Part shown: one piece after another, positions 1 to 8,831 of the stretch | Layout: each line of letters starts with the position of its first letter | How positions within the stretch are numbered: position 1 is the first letter of the stretch | DNA from: Burkholderia sp. SRS-46 | GTDB lineage: Bacteria; Pseudomonadota; Gammaproteobacteria; Burkholderiales; Burkholderiaceae | Assembly (NCBI RefSeq): GCF_004343775.1 | Contig: NZ_PTXL01000008.1 | Location: 546,699-610,698, forward strand | DNA length: 64,000 bases | Direction: 5' to 3' | Made by a program: the position numbers and the translations under genes | Notes under the pieces: generated by a model | What the model was told of the DNA's origin: nothing | The model's database searches: none | What the model saw: only the letters and a program-made list of their open reading frames with translations

Positions 1-147
1 CTCCGGCACACGGTCGACGAGGGCTTCATGCGGCCCGCGTACTTCGACGCGCTGTGCATCGACGCCGACCCGGCCGCGCTGATCGAGCGGCTGCGCGGCT
101 ACCAGCCGCCCACGCGCGACAAGTGGGCGCCCGACGAAACGGAATAG
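1..147 (+). CDS. LOG-family (TIGR00730-type) protein, C-terminal end
   Basis: Only the last 48 codons are present, open from base 1 and ending at TAG. The peptide has the pattern DEGFMRPAYFDAL, then DADPAALIERL, then a terminal PPTRDKWAP. This resembles the C-terminus of LOG-family Rossmann proteins (cytokinin-riboside 5'-monophosphate phosphoribohydrolase-like, formerly annotated as lysine decarboxylase). The catalytic PGGxGTxxE motif would lie upstream, outside the window, so the family call rests on the tail alone. The SDR gene follows 40 bp downstream on the same strand. Confidence 0.6.
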   Translation, partial: LRHTVDEGFMRPAYFDALCIDADPAALIERLRGYQPPTRDKWAPDETE

Positions 148-187
148 CCCGCGGAACACCCCGCGGAATGACCGGGAACCACGCACG

Positions 188-949
188 ATGACCGCACCGT
201 CCGAACGCAAAGTCGTCCTCATCACCGGCGCGAGCCGCGGCATCGGCCGCGCGAGCGCCGTGCTCGCGGCCTCACGCGGCTGGGATGTCGGCATCAACTA
301 TGCGCGCGACGCGGCCGCGGCCGAGGTGACCGCCGCCGCCGTGCGCGATGCCGGCGGCCGCGCGTGCGTCGTGGCGGGCGACGTGTCGAACGAGGCGGAC
401 GTCGTCGCGATGTTCGACACGGTCGCCGCCGCGTTCGGCCGGCTCGACGCACTCGTCAACAACGCGGGCATCGTCGCGCCGTCGCTGCCACTCGCCGACA
501 TGCCGGCCGACCGGCTGAAGCGGGTGTTCGACACCAACGTGCTCGGCGCATACCTGTGCGCGCGCGAGGCCGCGCGCCGGCTGTCGACCGATCGCGGCGG
601 CCGCGGCGGCGCGATCGTCAACGTGTCGTCGATCGCGTCGCGGCTCGGCTCGCCGAACGAATACGTCGACTATGCGGGCTCGAAAGGCGCGGTCGATTCG
701 CTGACGATCGGCCTCGCGAAGGAACTGGGCCCGTACGGCGTGCGTGTCAACGCCGTGCGGCCGGGCCTGATCGAAACCGACATTCACGCCAGCGGCGGTC
801 AGCCGGGACGGGCCGCCCGGCTCGGCGCGCAGACGCCGATCGGCCGTGCGGGCGACGCGCTGGAAGTCGCCGAGGCGATCGTCTGGCTGCTCGGCGATGC
901 CGCGTCGTACACGACGGGCGCCCTCCTCGACGTCGGCGGCGGACGGTAA
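188..949 (+). CDS. Short-chain dehydrogenase/reductase (YgfF/FabG-like)
   Basis: A 253-residue classical SDR. It has the cofactor motif TGASRGIG near residue 14, the NNAG motif near residue 92, a Ser in NVSSIAS, and the catalytic YAGSK (YxxxK) near residue 160. The C-terminus has the usual LLDVGGG. Such enzymes reduce a carbonyl or oxidise an alcohol with NAD(P)H in the cytoplasm; the closest style is the YgfF/glucose-dehydrogenase-like group, and the substrate cannot be read from sequence. Length is typical (about 250 aa). The ATG follows a weak purine-rich stretch. It may be co-transcribed with the LOG-family gene 40 bp upstream. Confidence 0.85.
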   Translation: MTAPSERKVVLITGASRGIGRASAVLAASRGWDVGINYARDAAAAEVTAAAVRDAGGRACVVAGDVSNEADVVAMFDTVAAAFGRLDALVNNAGIVAPSLPLADMPADRLKRVFDTNVLGAYLCAREAARRLSTDRGGRGGAIVNVSSIASRLGSPNEYVDYAGSKGAVDSLTIGLAKELGPYGVRVNAVRPGLIETDIHASGGQPGRAARLGAQTPIGRAGDALEVAEAIVWLLGDAASYTTGALLDVGGGR

Positions 950-1172
950 ACCCGCCCGCACCGCACACGATTGTTGCATTTTCGCGACACGACCCGGCCA
1001 CGCCACAAATCTCCACACTTCGTCCACAGTTTTCGTAAAGGACCGTAACAATTTCGTGATCTACTAGCGGCCATGCAGACAGTCGGTGCCGCCGGCTGTC
1101 CATTGCCGCCCGCGTGCGGCTTCTATCGGCCCGGCCCATGTCGCCCGGCCGGCTCGACCCGAGATCTTTTCC

Positions 1173-3062
1173 ATGCAGGGAACCGCAGCGCCCAGCCGGC
1201 GACGCACGTCCGCGTCCGCCCCGGCCCAGCACGTCCACCCATCCGGCGAAACCGACCTTTCCCCCGCGCTCCAGGCCAGCGGCACGCCCACTGCGGCCGG
1301 CACCGGCGCCGGTACCGATGCGCCCGCACGCGGCCGCGTCGCCCGGATCGGCTGGCGCGCATGGCTGCTGGTCGTCGCCGTGTTCTGCGCATACCTGCTG
1401 CCCGGCGTGCTCGGCCACGATCCGTGGAAGCAGGACGAAACCTATACCTTCGGCATCATCCAGCACATGCTCGAAACCGGCGACTGGGTCGTACCGACCA
1501 GTGCCGGCGCGCCGTTCATGGAAAAGCCGCCGCTTTACGCGTGGGTCGCGACGAGCCTCGCGTGGCTGCTGCAGCGCGTGATGCCGCTGCACGACGCGGC
1601 CCGGCTCGCGAGCGCGCTGTTCGCGGCGCTCGGTTTCGTGTTCACCGCGCGCGCGGCACGCGTCGCGAGCGGCGCGACCAGCTGGTTCGACGCGCGCGTC
1701 ATCGGGTCGGTCGCGCTGTGCGCGAGCACCCTCGTCGTGGTCAAGCACGTGCACGACATGATGACCGACGTCGCGCTGTTCGCCGGCTCGGCGATCGCGT
1801 TCTGCGGCCTGCTCGAACTCGTCATGCAGCACCTCGACCGCGCGCGGCGCGGCCTCCCGGGCGAGCCGCGGCACCGCCTCGCCGCGCCGATGTTCGGTGC
1901 CGGCGTCGGCATCGCGCTGATGACGAAGGGCCTGTTCGTGCCGCTCGTGTTCGCGGCCACGCTCGTCGCCGTGCTGGTGCTCTACCCCGCGTGCCGCACC
2001 CGCGCGTTCGCGCGCTCGCTTGGCATCGCCGCGCTCGTGTTCGCGCCGTTCGCGATCATCTGGCCGACCGCGCTGTTCCTGCGCTCGGAGCCGCTGTTCC
2101 TCGTCTGGTTCTGGGAAAACAACGTCGGCCGCTTCTTCGGCTTTTCAGTGCCGCAGCTCGGCGCCGAAAACGACAAGCCGCTGTTCATCCTGCGCGCGTT
2201 CCTGACGGTCGGCATGCCGGTCGTGCCCCTCGCGATCGTCGCGATCGCGCGCGGCGCATGGCGCGACTGGCGCACGCCGCGCATCGCGCTGCCGATCGTG
2301 TTCGCCACGGTCGGGCTGACGGTGCTGCAGGTGTCCGCGACGTCGCGCCAGCTCTACATCCTGCCGTTCATCGCCCCGCTCGCGCTCATCGCCGCGCAGG
2401 CGATCGGCCGCCTGCCGCGCGCGCTGCACGTCGGCTGGGATTACCTGGCCCGCGCGCTGTTCGGCAGCGTCGCGGTGCTCGCGTGGGCGATCTGGTCGGT
2501 GATGGCCGATCCGACCGCGTCGCGCGCGCACCTTGCGCCGCTCGGCCGCTGGCTGCCGCTCGACTGGACGATGCCGCTCGAGCCGGGCCTCGTGCTCGGC
2601 GCGCTCGCGCTGACGATCGGCTGGCTGTGGCTGCTGCCGACGCTGCGCACGATGGGCCGCTGGCGCGGCGCGCTGTCGTGGGCCGCGGGCACGATCGTCG
2701 CGTGGGGCCTCGTCTACACGCTGCTGCTGCCGTGGATGGACGTCGCGAAGAGCTACCGCTCGGTGTACGAGGACCTGAACGCGCACCTCGCGGCCGAGTG
2801 GAACGCGGGCGACTGCATGGCGAGCCTGCCCGGGTTCGGCGAATCGGAAGCGCCGATGCTGTACTACTTCTCGCGGATCCTGCATGAGCCCGTCGCGCAG
2901 CCGCAGGCAACGCGCTGCACGTGGATGATCGTCCAGGGCGTGCGCTCGGTCGAGCAGTCGCCGGGCGCCGAATGGAAGCTGTTCTGGTCGGGCGCCCGCC
3001 CGGGCGACGACGGCGAGATGCTGCGCGTCTACGTGCGTACGCCCGAGCACCATCCGCAGTAA
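1173..3062 (+). CDS. ArnT-like lipid-carrier-dependent glycosyltransferase (PMT_2/GT83-type)
   Basis: A multi-pass inner-membrane protein of 629 residues from the start chosen here. After an Ala/Pro/Thr-rich cytoplasmic N-terminus, the first membrane helix (about residues 66-82) leads into the acidic periplasmic loop DPWKQDETYT, the signature of ArnT/PMT-type enzymes that take a sugar from a polyprenyl-phosphate carrier. MEKPPLYAW is the second conserved motif. Ten or more hydrophobic segments follow, then a soluble C-terminal domain. The ATG at 1173 is preferred because an earlier in-frame ATG (1086) only adds low-complexity sequence. Not called arnT because the arn operon genes are absent; it may be a paralogue acting on another lipid-linked sugar. 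Confidence 0.75.
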   Translation: MQGTAAPSRRRTSASAPAQHVHPSGETDLSPALQASGTPTAAGTGAGTDAPARGRVARIGWRAWLLVVAVFCAYLLPGVLGHDPWKQDETYTFGIIQHMLETGDWVVPTSAGAPFMEKPPLYAWVATSLAWLLQRVMPLHDAARLASALFAALGFVFTARAARVASGATSWFDARVIGSVALCASTLVVVKHVHDMMTDVALFAGSAIAFCGLLELVMQHLDRARRGLPGEPRHRLAAPMFGAGVGIALMTKGLFVPLVFAATLVAVLVLYPACRTRAFARSLGIAALVFAPFAIIWPTALFLRSEPLFLVWFWENNVGRFFGFSVPQLGAENDKPLFILRAFLTVGMPVVPLAIVAIARGAWRDWRTPRIALPIVFATVGLTVLQVSATSRQLYILPFIAPLALIAAQAIGRLPRALHVGWDYLARALFGSVAVLAWAIWSVMADPTASRAHLAPLGRWLPLDWTMPLEPGLVLGALALTIGWLWLLPTLRTMGRWRGALSWAAGTIVAWGLVYTLLLPWMDVAKSYRSVYEDLNAHLAAEWNAGDCMASLPGFGESEAPMLYYFSRILHEPVAQPQATRCTWMIVQGVRSVEQSPGAEWKLFWSGARPGDDGEMLRVYVRTPEHHPQ

Positions 3063-3181
3063 CGAACGGCGGCTTGGCGCGCCGTCAGCCGACGCGCGCG
3101 CCGCTCACGCCGCGATGAACCGCGGGCGCAGCCTGCCTCCCCTGCCGCCTGCCGGAACGGCCGACACACGCTTCCCGGAAG

Positions 3182-3799
3182 TCAGAACGACGAGCCCGGC
3201 TCGCGCAGGAACGCGGCCTCGTCCTCGGTCGACGCGCGCCCGAGAATCGCATTCCGGTGCGGAAACCGGCCGAAGCGCTCGATCACGGCCGCGTGCCGCA
3301 GCGCGAAATCGTGATACCCGGCGCACCCCGCCTCCATCCGGATACCCTCGCAAAGACGCACGGCCTCGCGCTGGCTGTCCGGCGACTCGTCGTGCTCGAA
3401 CGGCAAATACGCGAATGCGCGGTGATGTCCGCTCGGCAGCTGCGCGTCGCCGCCCGAGGCGACCAGGCCACGCGCGAGCGCGAGCGCCTTCGGATCCGCG
3501 GCGAACGCGCGCGGCGTGCCGCGATGGACGTTGCGCGAGAACTGGTCGAGCACGACGATCAGCGCGAGCGCGCCCTGCGCGGATTCCGCCCAGTGGTCGC
3601 AGCCGCCGTCGCACGCGGCGTCGAGCAGCGCGCTGTAGCGCTCGCGCAGTTGCGCATCGAGCGCCGCGCCGCCGTTGAACCACATCTTGCGCGCGTGGCC
3701 GAATTCCGCCGAGCCGGGCGCGCCGAACCAGAATGCCAGCACGTCGCGGGCGCGCGGATCGAGTGCCGCGCGATCGTTGCCGGGGGGATTCGCCGTCAT
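3182..3799 (-). CDS. DUF924 family protein
   Basis: A 205-residue cytoplasmic protein of the DUF924 family, with the conserved N-terminal VLAFWFG block, the central VVLDQFSRNVHRGT motif, and the C-terminal PHRNAILGR. Members look like all-helical TPR-like proteins; no activity is established. Its ATG overlaps the alaX stop codon by ATGA, so the two are translationally coupled. Its 5' half (3658-3799) is the part duplicated at 63845-64000; this copy keeps the conserved Trp of FWFG, which the other copy has lost. Confidence 0.85.
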   Translation of the reverse strand: MTANPPGNDRAALDPRARDVLAFWFGAPGSAEFGHARKMWFNGGAALDAQLRERYSALLDAACDGGCDHWAESAQGALALIVVLDQFSRNVHRGTPRAFAADPKALALARGLVASGGDAQLPSGHHRAFAYLPFEHDESPDSQREAVRLCEGIRMEAGCAGYHDFALRHAAVIERFGRFPHRNAILGRASTEDEAAFLREPGSSF

Positions 3800-3813
3800 G
3801 CAAGCTCCAGGAC
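3658..3813. repeat. 156-bp direct repeat, copy 1 (intact context)
   Basis: This segment recurs at 63845-64000 in the same orientation with a single difference (A at 3730, C at 63917), at a constant offset of 60,187 bases. Copy 1 lies in a coherent context: the first half of the DUF924 gene and the last bases of alaX. The repeat runs to the end of the window, so its full length is unknown. No terminal inverted repeat, target-site duplication or transposase is visible around it. Confidence 0.95.
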
Positions 3814-4527
3814 GATGCGCCGCGTGCGCGCGCTCTTCTTTTCGAGTTTCGCGACCCGCAGGCCGCCGATTTCCGACGTGTTGCGCACATGCGTGCCGCC
3901 GCACGGCTGCAGGTCGACGCCGTCGATCCGCAACAGCCGCACACGGCCGAGGCCCATCGGCGGCTTCACGCTCATCGTGCGCACCAGCTCGGGCCGCTCG
4001 GCCATCTCGTCGTCGGTGATCCATTCGGTCGTGACCGGGTGCGCGCCGGCGATCAGCGCCGCGAGCCGCCGCTCGACGTCGTCGCGATCGATCGGCTCGG
4101 CCGTCGCGAAATCGAGCCGCACGTAATCGGCCGTCACGCTGCAGCCGTCGACCGGATACGGCAGCACCGCGCACATCAGATGCGCGGACGTGTGCAGGCG
4201 CATGTGCCGGTAGCGGCGCGTCCAGTCGATCTCGGCGAGCACGCGCGCGCCGGGCGCCAGCACCGCGAGCCCGGCCTCCTGCCCCGGGGCCGGCACGTGC
4301 GCCGCGTCGTCGGGCGTCGCGCCGTCGAACTTCGCCTTGCGGGTATCGGCGATCGCGATCGCCGTGCCGTCCGGCAGCGTCAGCGCGCCGCAGTCGCCGG
4401 CCTGGCCGCCGCCGAGCGGATAGAACACCGTGCGGTCGAGCTGGATGCCGTCGTCGCCGAGCGCGGTGACGACCGCTTCGCAACGGGTCAGGTAGGCGTC
4501 TTCCCGAAACAGCGCATGGGTCGTCAT
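3796..4527 (-). CDS. AlaX-type alanyl-tRNA editing protein
   Basis: A 243-residue free-standing homologue of the alanyl-tRNA synthetase editing domain, which hydrolyses mischarged Ser- or Gly-tRNA(Ala). The N-terminal part has FYPLGGGQ (family pattern FxxxGGQ). The zinc ligands are seen as HTSAH (HxxxH, near residue 112) and CGGTH (CxxxH, near residue 212). Length fits the larger AlaX class without a C-terminal extension. The stop overlaps the DUF924 start. A perfect 14-bp palindrome (GTGTCGCGCGACAC, 4563-4576) lies just upstream, between this gene and the globin; it could be an operator, but nothing more supports that. Confidence 0.9.
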   Translation of the reverse strand: MTTHALFREDAYLTRCEAVVTALGDDGIQLDRTVFYPLGGGQAGDCGALTLPDGTAIAIADTRKAKFDGATPDDAAHVPAPGQEAGLAVLAPGARVLAEIDWTRRYRHMRLHTSAHLMCAVLPYPVDGCSVTADYVRLDFATAEPIDRDDVERRLAALIAGAHPVTTEWITDDEMAERPELVRTMSVKPPMGLGRVRLLRIDGVDLQPCGGTHVRNTSEIGGLRVAKLEKKSARTRRIVLELA

Positions 4528-4632
4528 GGAACAGGCCTCGTCGTGATGGGGGGGATCGATCAGTGTCGCGCGACACGTCGCGCGCGCCCAGACGCACCTC
4601 GGCGCGCATCCGGGCGGCGGCGTACCGGCCGG

Positions 4633-5043
4633 TCAACCGGGCCGGTTGCGCATCCAGTCGGCGGTGTCGTAGAACGAGTGCATCAGCCGCTCGCGCAGCG
4701 GCTCGGGCAGGCCGACGTCCTCCATCGCCCACGCCATGCAGCGCAGCCACTGGTCGCGCTCGACCGACGCGATCGGGAACGGCAGGTGCCGCGCGCGCAG
4801 GCGCGGATGGCCGAAGCGGCTGATGTAGTGATCGGGCCCGCCGAGCCAGCCGCACAAAAACCAGAACAGCTTGTCGCGCGAGCCGTCGAGGGAGCCCGGG
4901 TGCAGCGCGCGGATCTGCGCGAATTCCGGCTCGAGGTCCATCAGGTCGTAGAAGCGGTCCACCATCTCGCGCACGCGGGCTTCGCCGCCCACGAGCTCGA
5001 ACGCCGTCGGCTGGGACGGCGCATCGTCATTCACATCGGTCAT
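4633..5043 (-). CDS. Group II truncated haemoglobin (trHbO-like)
   Basis: A 136-residue small globin with a 2-over-2 fold. The MVDRFYDLM helix carries the B10-region Tyr. KLFWFLCGWLGGP and HYISRFGHPRLRARHLPFPI cover the E-F region and the proximal His, and the C-terminal helices contain RDQWLRCMAWAM, with the Trp (G8) typical of group II. Such proteins bind O2/NO and are linked to oxidative or nitrosative defence. The gene sits upstream of alaX on the same strand, 105 bp away. Confidence 0.9.
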   Translation of the reverse strand: MTDVNDDAPSQPTAFELVGGEARVREMVDRFYDLMDLEPEFAQIRALHPGSLDGSRDKLFWFLCGWLGGPDHYISRFGHPRLRARHLPFPIASVERDQWLRCMAWAMEDVGLPEPLRERLMHSFYDTADWMRNRPG

Positions 5044-5084
5044 ACGGATAGTCGGGAATCAGGGTGTTGAAGGCCGGGCGACGC

Positions 5085-7589
5085 TCACGCGTCGCGCAGC
5101 GACTGCAGCGCGGGGCGCCGCAGCACATTATGCAGGCTGAGCCAGCCGGCCGCACCCGCGCATGCGACACCGGCCGCGATGCCGGCCGGCACGAGCCACG
5201 GATCGACCGCCAGCTTGAAGTCGAACACGCGCGCCGCGAGCACCCAGCCGACGGCGATCGCGCCCGCCGCCGCCATCGCGCCGGCCAGCACGCCGACCAC
5301 GAGGAATTCGGCGCGCTGCACCGCGTTGACCTGCGCGCGCGACGCGCCGAGCGCGCGCAGCAGCGCGGCCTCCCGCACCCGCTCGTCGCGCGACCCGGCG
5401 AGCGCCGTGTACAGCACCAGCACGCCGGCCGCGAGCGTGAACACGAACAGGAACTGCACCGCGCCGATCACCTGCACCATCATCCGCTGCAGTTGCGCGA
5501 GGATCGGCGCGACGTCGATCGCGGTCAGGTTCGGGTAGCGCGCGATCAGCGGATCGAGCAGCGCCGCGCGCTCGGCCGGCAGGTGGAAGCTCGTCAGGTA
5601 GATCGCGGGGAACTCCTTCAGCGCCGCGGGCGGCATCAGCACGAAGAAGTTGACGCGGAACGTGCCCCAGTCGAGCTTGCGCACGCTCGTGACCGGCGCC
5701 TCCACCGACAGGCCCGTCACGTCGAAGCGCAGCACGTCGCCGGGCTTCACGTTCAGCATCTGCGCGAGGCCGGCTTCGATCGAGATCTGCGGCGTGCTCG
5801 CGGCGCCGAACCAGTCGCCGGCCGTGATCCGGTTGTCGGGCGGCAGCTCGGTCGTATACGACAGGTTGAACTCGCGGTCGACGAGCCGGCGCGCGTCGTC
5901 GTTCTGGTACGCGTCCGGATTCACCGGCTTGCCGTTGATCGCGACGAGGCGGCCGCGCACCATCGGCGCGGGCACCGCGTCGCGCACGCCGTGCGCGGCG
6001 AGATACGTGGCGACATCCGCGCGCTGGTCCGGCTGGATGTCGATCAGGAACTGGTTCGGCGCGTCGGGCGGCGTCGACTGCCGCCAGCCGGTGACGAGAT
6101 CGTTGCGGGTGATCGCGATCAGCAGCAGGCACATCAGGCCGAGCGCGAGCGCGGTGATCTGCAGCGCGCTCGCGGTGCCGCGCCGGTGCAGCGACGCGAG
6201 CGCGTAGCGCCAGCCGAGGCTCGCCGCGACCCGCCCGTTGCGCACGGCGCGCGCCGCCGCGAACAGCGCGAGCCGGGCGATCAGCGCGAAGCCGGCCAGC
6301 GCCCCCGCGAAGCCGCCCGCGACGATCAGCCCGAGCTTCAGGTTGCCCGCGGCCGCGACCAGCAGCCCCGCGAACAGCACGATGCCCCCCGCATACGCGG
6401 CCCATGCGATGCGCGCCGCATCGCCCCACTCGCGCCGCAGCACGCGCACCGGCGGCACCCGCGTGAGCGGCGCGAGCGGTGGCAGCGCGAAGCCGAGCAG
6501 CAGCACCAGCGCCGCGCCGACGCCGATGGCGGCCGGCCACGGCGTCGGCGGCGGCAGCGCGACCTCGATCAGGCTGCCGAGCGCCGCGAGCAGCACCCAG
6601 TGGCCGGCATAGCCGAGCACCGCGCCCGCCACGCCGCCGGCCATGCCGATCCCGAGGAATTCGAGCGCGAACAGCGCGCCGAGCGTGCGGCGGCTGACGC
6701 CGAGGCAGCGCATCGTCGCGCAGCCGTCGAGATGGCGCCGCATATAGCGCTGCGCGGCCATCGCGATCGCGACCGCCGCGAGCAGCGCGGTCAGCAGCGC
6801 GACCAGCGTGAGGAAGTGACGCGCGCGGTCGAGCGTCTGCCGCACCTGCGGCTGGCCCTCCTGCAGCGATTCGAGGCCGACGCCGCGCAGCTTGCCGCCG
6901 TCGACGCGTTCGTGCGCATAGGCCTCGAAGCGCGCGACCGCCGGCGCGTCGCCGGCCACCAGCAGCCGATAGGTGACGCGGCTGCCGTAGCCGGTCAGCC
7001 CGGTCGCCGCCAGCTCGTCGGCGCGCATCATCAGCCGTGGCGAGAAATTGACGAACGAGAAGCCGCGATCGAGTTCGCGGACGATCGACGCCGCGACGGT
7101 GAACGTGCGCAGCCCGACGCGCACGGTGTCGCCGGCCTTCAGGTGCAGCGCGTCGAGCAGCGCCGGATCGGCCCAGACCGTGCCGGGCGCCGGAATCGCC
7201 GTCGCCTTGCGCGCGGGCGCGCCGCCGGCCGGCGCGATCTCGACCGCGCCACGCAGCGGGTAGCCCGGCGACACGGCCTTCACGGCCGCGAGCCGCGCGG
7301 GCGGCGCGTCGCCGGTCGCCTCGCCGACGGTCGAGCCGATCATGCTGGGAAAGATGGCCGTGGTCGCGGTGCGCAGCCCGAGCGCGCGAGCTTCGCGGTC
7401 GAAAGACGAATCGACGGGACGATCGCCGCGCACGACGAAATCGGCGCCGAGCATCTGGCGTGCGTCGCGCTCGAGCCCCTGGCGCAGCCGGTCGGCGAGA
7501 AAGCCGACGCTCGTCAGCGCCGCGACGGCCAGCACCAGCGCGAGCACGAGCAGCGTCAACTCGCCCGCGCGCCAGTCGCGCCCGGTCAT
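5085..7589 (-). CDS. FtsX-like ABC transporter permease (YbbP type)
   Basis: An 834-residue inner-membrane permease. It has an N-terminal membrane segment after the RDWRAGELTLL motif, a large periplasmic MacB-like domain, two membrane blocks of FtsX type, a second periplasmic domain, and three final helices. This duplicated FtsX architecture matches YbbP, which works with an ATPase (YbbA) and is linked to lipoprotein or lysophospholipase functions. No ATPase gene is adjacent. The ATG at 7589 is chosen, but the family usually has a few more basic residues before RDW, so an upstream non-ATG start is possible. It lies 89 bp downstream of the DUF4126 gene, probably in one operon. Confidence 0.85.
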   Translation of the reverse strand: MTGRDWRAGELTLLVLALVLAVAALTSVGFLADRLRQGLERDARQMLGADFVVRGDRPVDSSFDREARALGLRTATTAIFPSMIGSTVGEATGDAPPARLAAVKAVSPGYPLRGAVEIAPAGGAPARKATAIPAPGTVWADPALLDALHLKAGDTVRVGLRTFTVAASIVRELDRGFSFVNFSPRLMMRADELAATGLTGYGSRVTYRLLVAGDAPAVARFEAYAHERVDGGKLRGVGLESLQEGQPQVRQTLDRARHFLTLVALLTALLAAVAIAMAAQRYMRRHLDGCATMRCLGVSRRTLGALFALEFLGIGMAGGVAGAVLGYAGHWVLLAALGSLIEVALPPPTPWPAAIGVGAALVLLLGFALPPLAPLTRVPPVRVLRREWGDAARIAWAAYAGGIVLFAGLLVAAAGNLKLGLIVAGGFAGALAGFALIARLALFAAARAVRNGRVAASLGWRYALASLHRRGTASALQITALALGLMCLLLIAITRNDLVTGWRQSTPPDAPNQFLIDIQPDQRADVATYLAAHGVRDAVPAPMVRGRLVAINGKPVNPDAYQNDDARRLVDREFNLSYTTELPPDNRITAGDWFGAASTPQISIEAGLAQMLNVKPGDVLRFDVTGLSVEAPVTSVRKLDWGTFRVNFFVLMPPAALKEFPAIYLTSFHLPAERAALLDPLIARYPNLTAIDVAPILAQLQRMMVQVIGAVQFLFVFTLAAGVLVLYTALAGSRDERVREAALLRALGASRAQVNAVQRAEFLVVGVLAGAMAAAGAIAVGWVLAARVFDFKLAVDPWLVPAGIAAGVACAGAAGWLSLHNVLRRPALQSLRDA

Positions 7590-7678
7590 GCGCGCGGCCT
7601 GCCGGACCAGGTCATGCCAGCCGAATCGCCCGGCGTGCGCCGGGCCGCCTGCGCCGGGCCGCCCTGCGGTCGGCGCCG

Positions 7679-8293
7679 TCAATCCCGCTTCCCGACCGAG
7701 TTGAGCCGCGTCACCATGTGGTTCGCCATGCCGCGGAAGCCGCCCGACACGCCGCGCCACAGGCGCGGCAGCGCCCATGCCGAGCAGGCGATGAAGGCCG
7801 CGAGCAGCACGAGGAACAGCACCGGCACGAAGAAGGCGAGCGCGAGCCCGCCGAACACGAGGCCGTCCTCGGTCGACGACGCGATCCAGTTCGAGATCGG
7901 CTCGGGCGACAGGTTGATGAGTGCGCGCGTGCCGGCCTTCGTCACGTGCGCCGCGCCGGCGAGCGAGCCGCCCGCGAGGCCGGCAACCGCGAGCACGGTC
8001 GGATCGGCATGGCCGAGCGCGCCGGCGGCGAGCACGGCGCCGGCGGGAATGCGGATGAAGGTCTGCACCGCGTCCCACAGCGAATCGAAGGCGGGAATCT
8101 TGTCGGCCAGGAACTCGGCGATCGCGAGCACGGCCGCGGCGCCGATCACCCACGGCGACGTGAGGATGGCGAGCGTATCGGGTAGATGGAGCCAGCCGGC
8201 GCGCGCCAGCATGCCGGCGATCAGCACCGTCAGGTAAAGGCGCAGGCCGCTCGCCCACGCCAGCCCCGCGCCGAGCGAAATGGCTTCGATCAT
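7679..8293 (-). CDS. DUF4126 domain membrane protein
   Basis: A 204-residue membrane protein. It opens with IEAISLGAGLAWASGLRLYL, the DUF4126 hallmark, and has about five hydrophobic segments plus a short basic C-terminus (RLNSVGKRD). No biochemical role is established for this family. Its ATG is preceded by a purine-rich stretch, and a consensus -10 (TATAAT) lies 125 bp upstream. The permease gene follows on the same strand. Confidence 0.8.
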   Translation of the reverse strand: MIEAISLGAGLAWASGLRLYLTVLIAGMLARAGWLHLPDTLAILTSPWVIGAAAVLAIAEFLADKIPAFDSLWDAVQTFIRIPAGAVLAAGALGHADPTVLAVAGLAGGSLAGAAHVTKAGTRALINLSPEPISNWIASSTEDGLVFGGLALAFFVPVLFLVLLAAFIACSAWALPRLWRGVSGGFRGMANHMVTRLNSVGKRD

Positions 8294-8418
8294 GGCCCTC
8301 TCCTTGCACTTTCCGTGCGCTTGCCGATCGATCAGGATGGCCGGCCGCGCGGCGCGTGGGCCGGCGACGCATGCCGTGTCGCGCGCGGCGCGACGGCATT
8401 CAGGCTCGAATGCGTTCC

Positions 8419-8424
8419 ATTATA
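8419..8424 (-). promoter_or_regulatory. Putative -10 element for the DUF4126-permease operon
   Basis: Read on the minus strand this is a perfect TATAAT, in an AT-richer island within the 193-bp gap between gdx and the DUF4126 gene. No convincing -35 hexamer lies at 17±2 bases. The implied 5' leader is about 120 nt. Confidence 0.5.
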
Positions 8425-8486
8425 GACAGGCTCGCCGCGCGGCCGGCGCAAATCCCGCTGAGGAAAACCCCCGATGCGGACAACCC

Positions 8487-8807
8487 TCAGGCGGCCGACG
8501 ACAGCTTGAGCCCGACCAGCCCCGCGACGATCAGCAACGCGCTGGCGACGCGGGCGGCAGTGAGCGCCTCGCCCATCATCACGATGCCGAACACGAACGC
8601 GCCCACTGCGCCGATGCCCGTCCAGACCGCGTACGCGGTGCCGAGCGGCAGCTGGCGCATCGCAACCGCCAGCAGCCCGAAGCTGGCCAGCGCCGTCACG
8701 ACCGTAAACACCGACGGCCCGAGCCGGGTGAACCCATCCGACGATTTCAGGCCGGCCGCCCAGGCCACTTCCAGCAAACCGGCGATCAACAACCATACCC
8801 ACGCCAT
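8487..8807 (-). CDS. gdx: Guanidinium exporter Gdx (SugE), SMR family
   Basis: A 106-residue, four-helix small multidrug resistance protein of the Gdx/SugE branch. It has the membrane-embedded Glu in LLEVAWA (residue about 13), which exchanges guanidinium for protons, and the block GTAYAVWTGIGAVGAF, nearly identical in style to E. coli SugE (105 aa). It acts as an antiparallel dimer in the inner membrane. The start at 8807 is chosen because GGAG lies 9 nt upstream; an ATG five codons earlier has no such site and crowds the riboswitch. The preceding guanidine-II riboswitch strongly supports guanidinium as substrate and implies induction by it. Confidence 0.93.
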   Translation of the reverse strand: MAWVWLLIAGLLEVAWAAGLKSSDGFTRLGPSVFTVVTALASFGLLAVAMRQLPLGTAYAVWTGIGAVGAFVFGIVMMGEALTAARVASALLIVAGLVGLKLSSAA

Positions 8808-8831
8808 TTCGAACGACTCCATGGATCAGAT

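Noticed and set aside
3658..3813. The 156-bp repeat as an insertion sequence or integration site
   Set aside because: No transposase, terminal inverted repeats, target duplication, tRNA or integrase is present; the sequence is ordinary coding DNA of DUF924.
5064..8237. A 1057-codon open frame on the plus strand, antisense to the ABC permease and DUF4126
   Set aside because: The composition is Arg/Ala/His-rich with no domain motifs, while the opposite strand carries a recognisable permease. It follows from GC-rich third codon positions.
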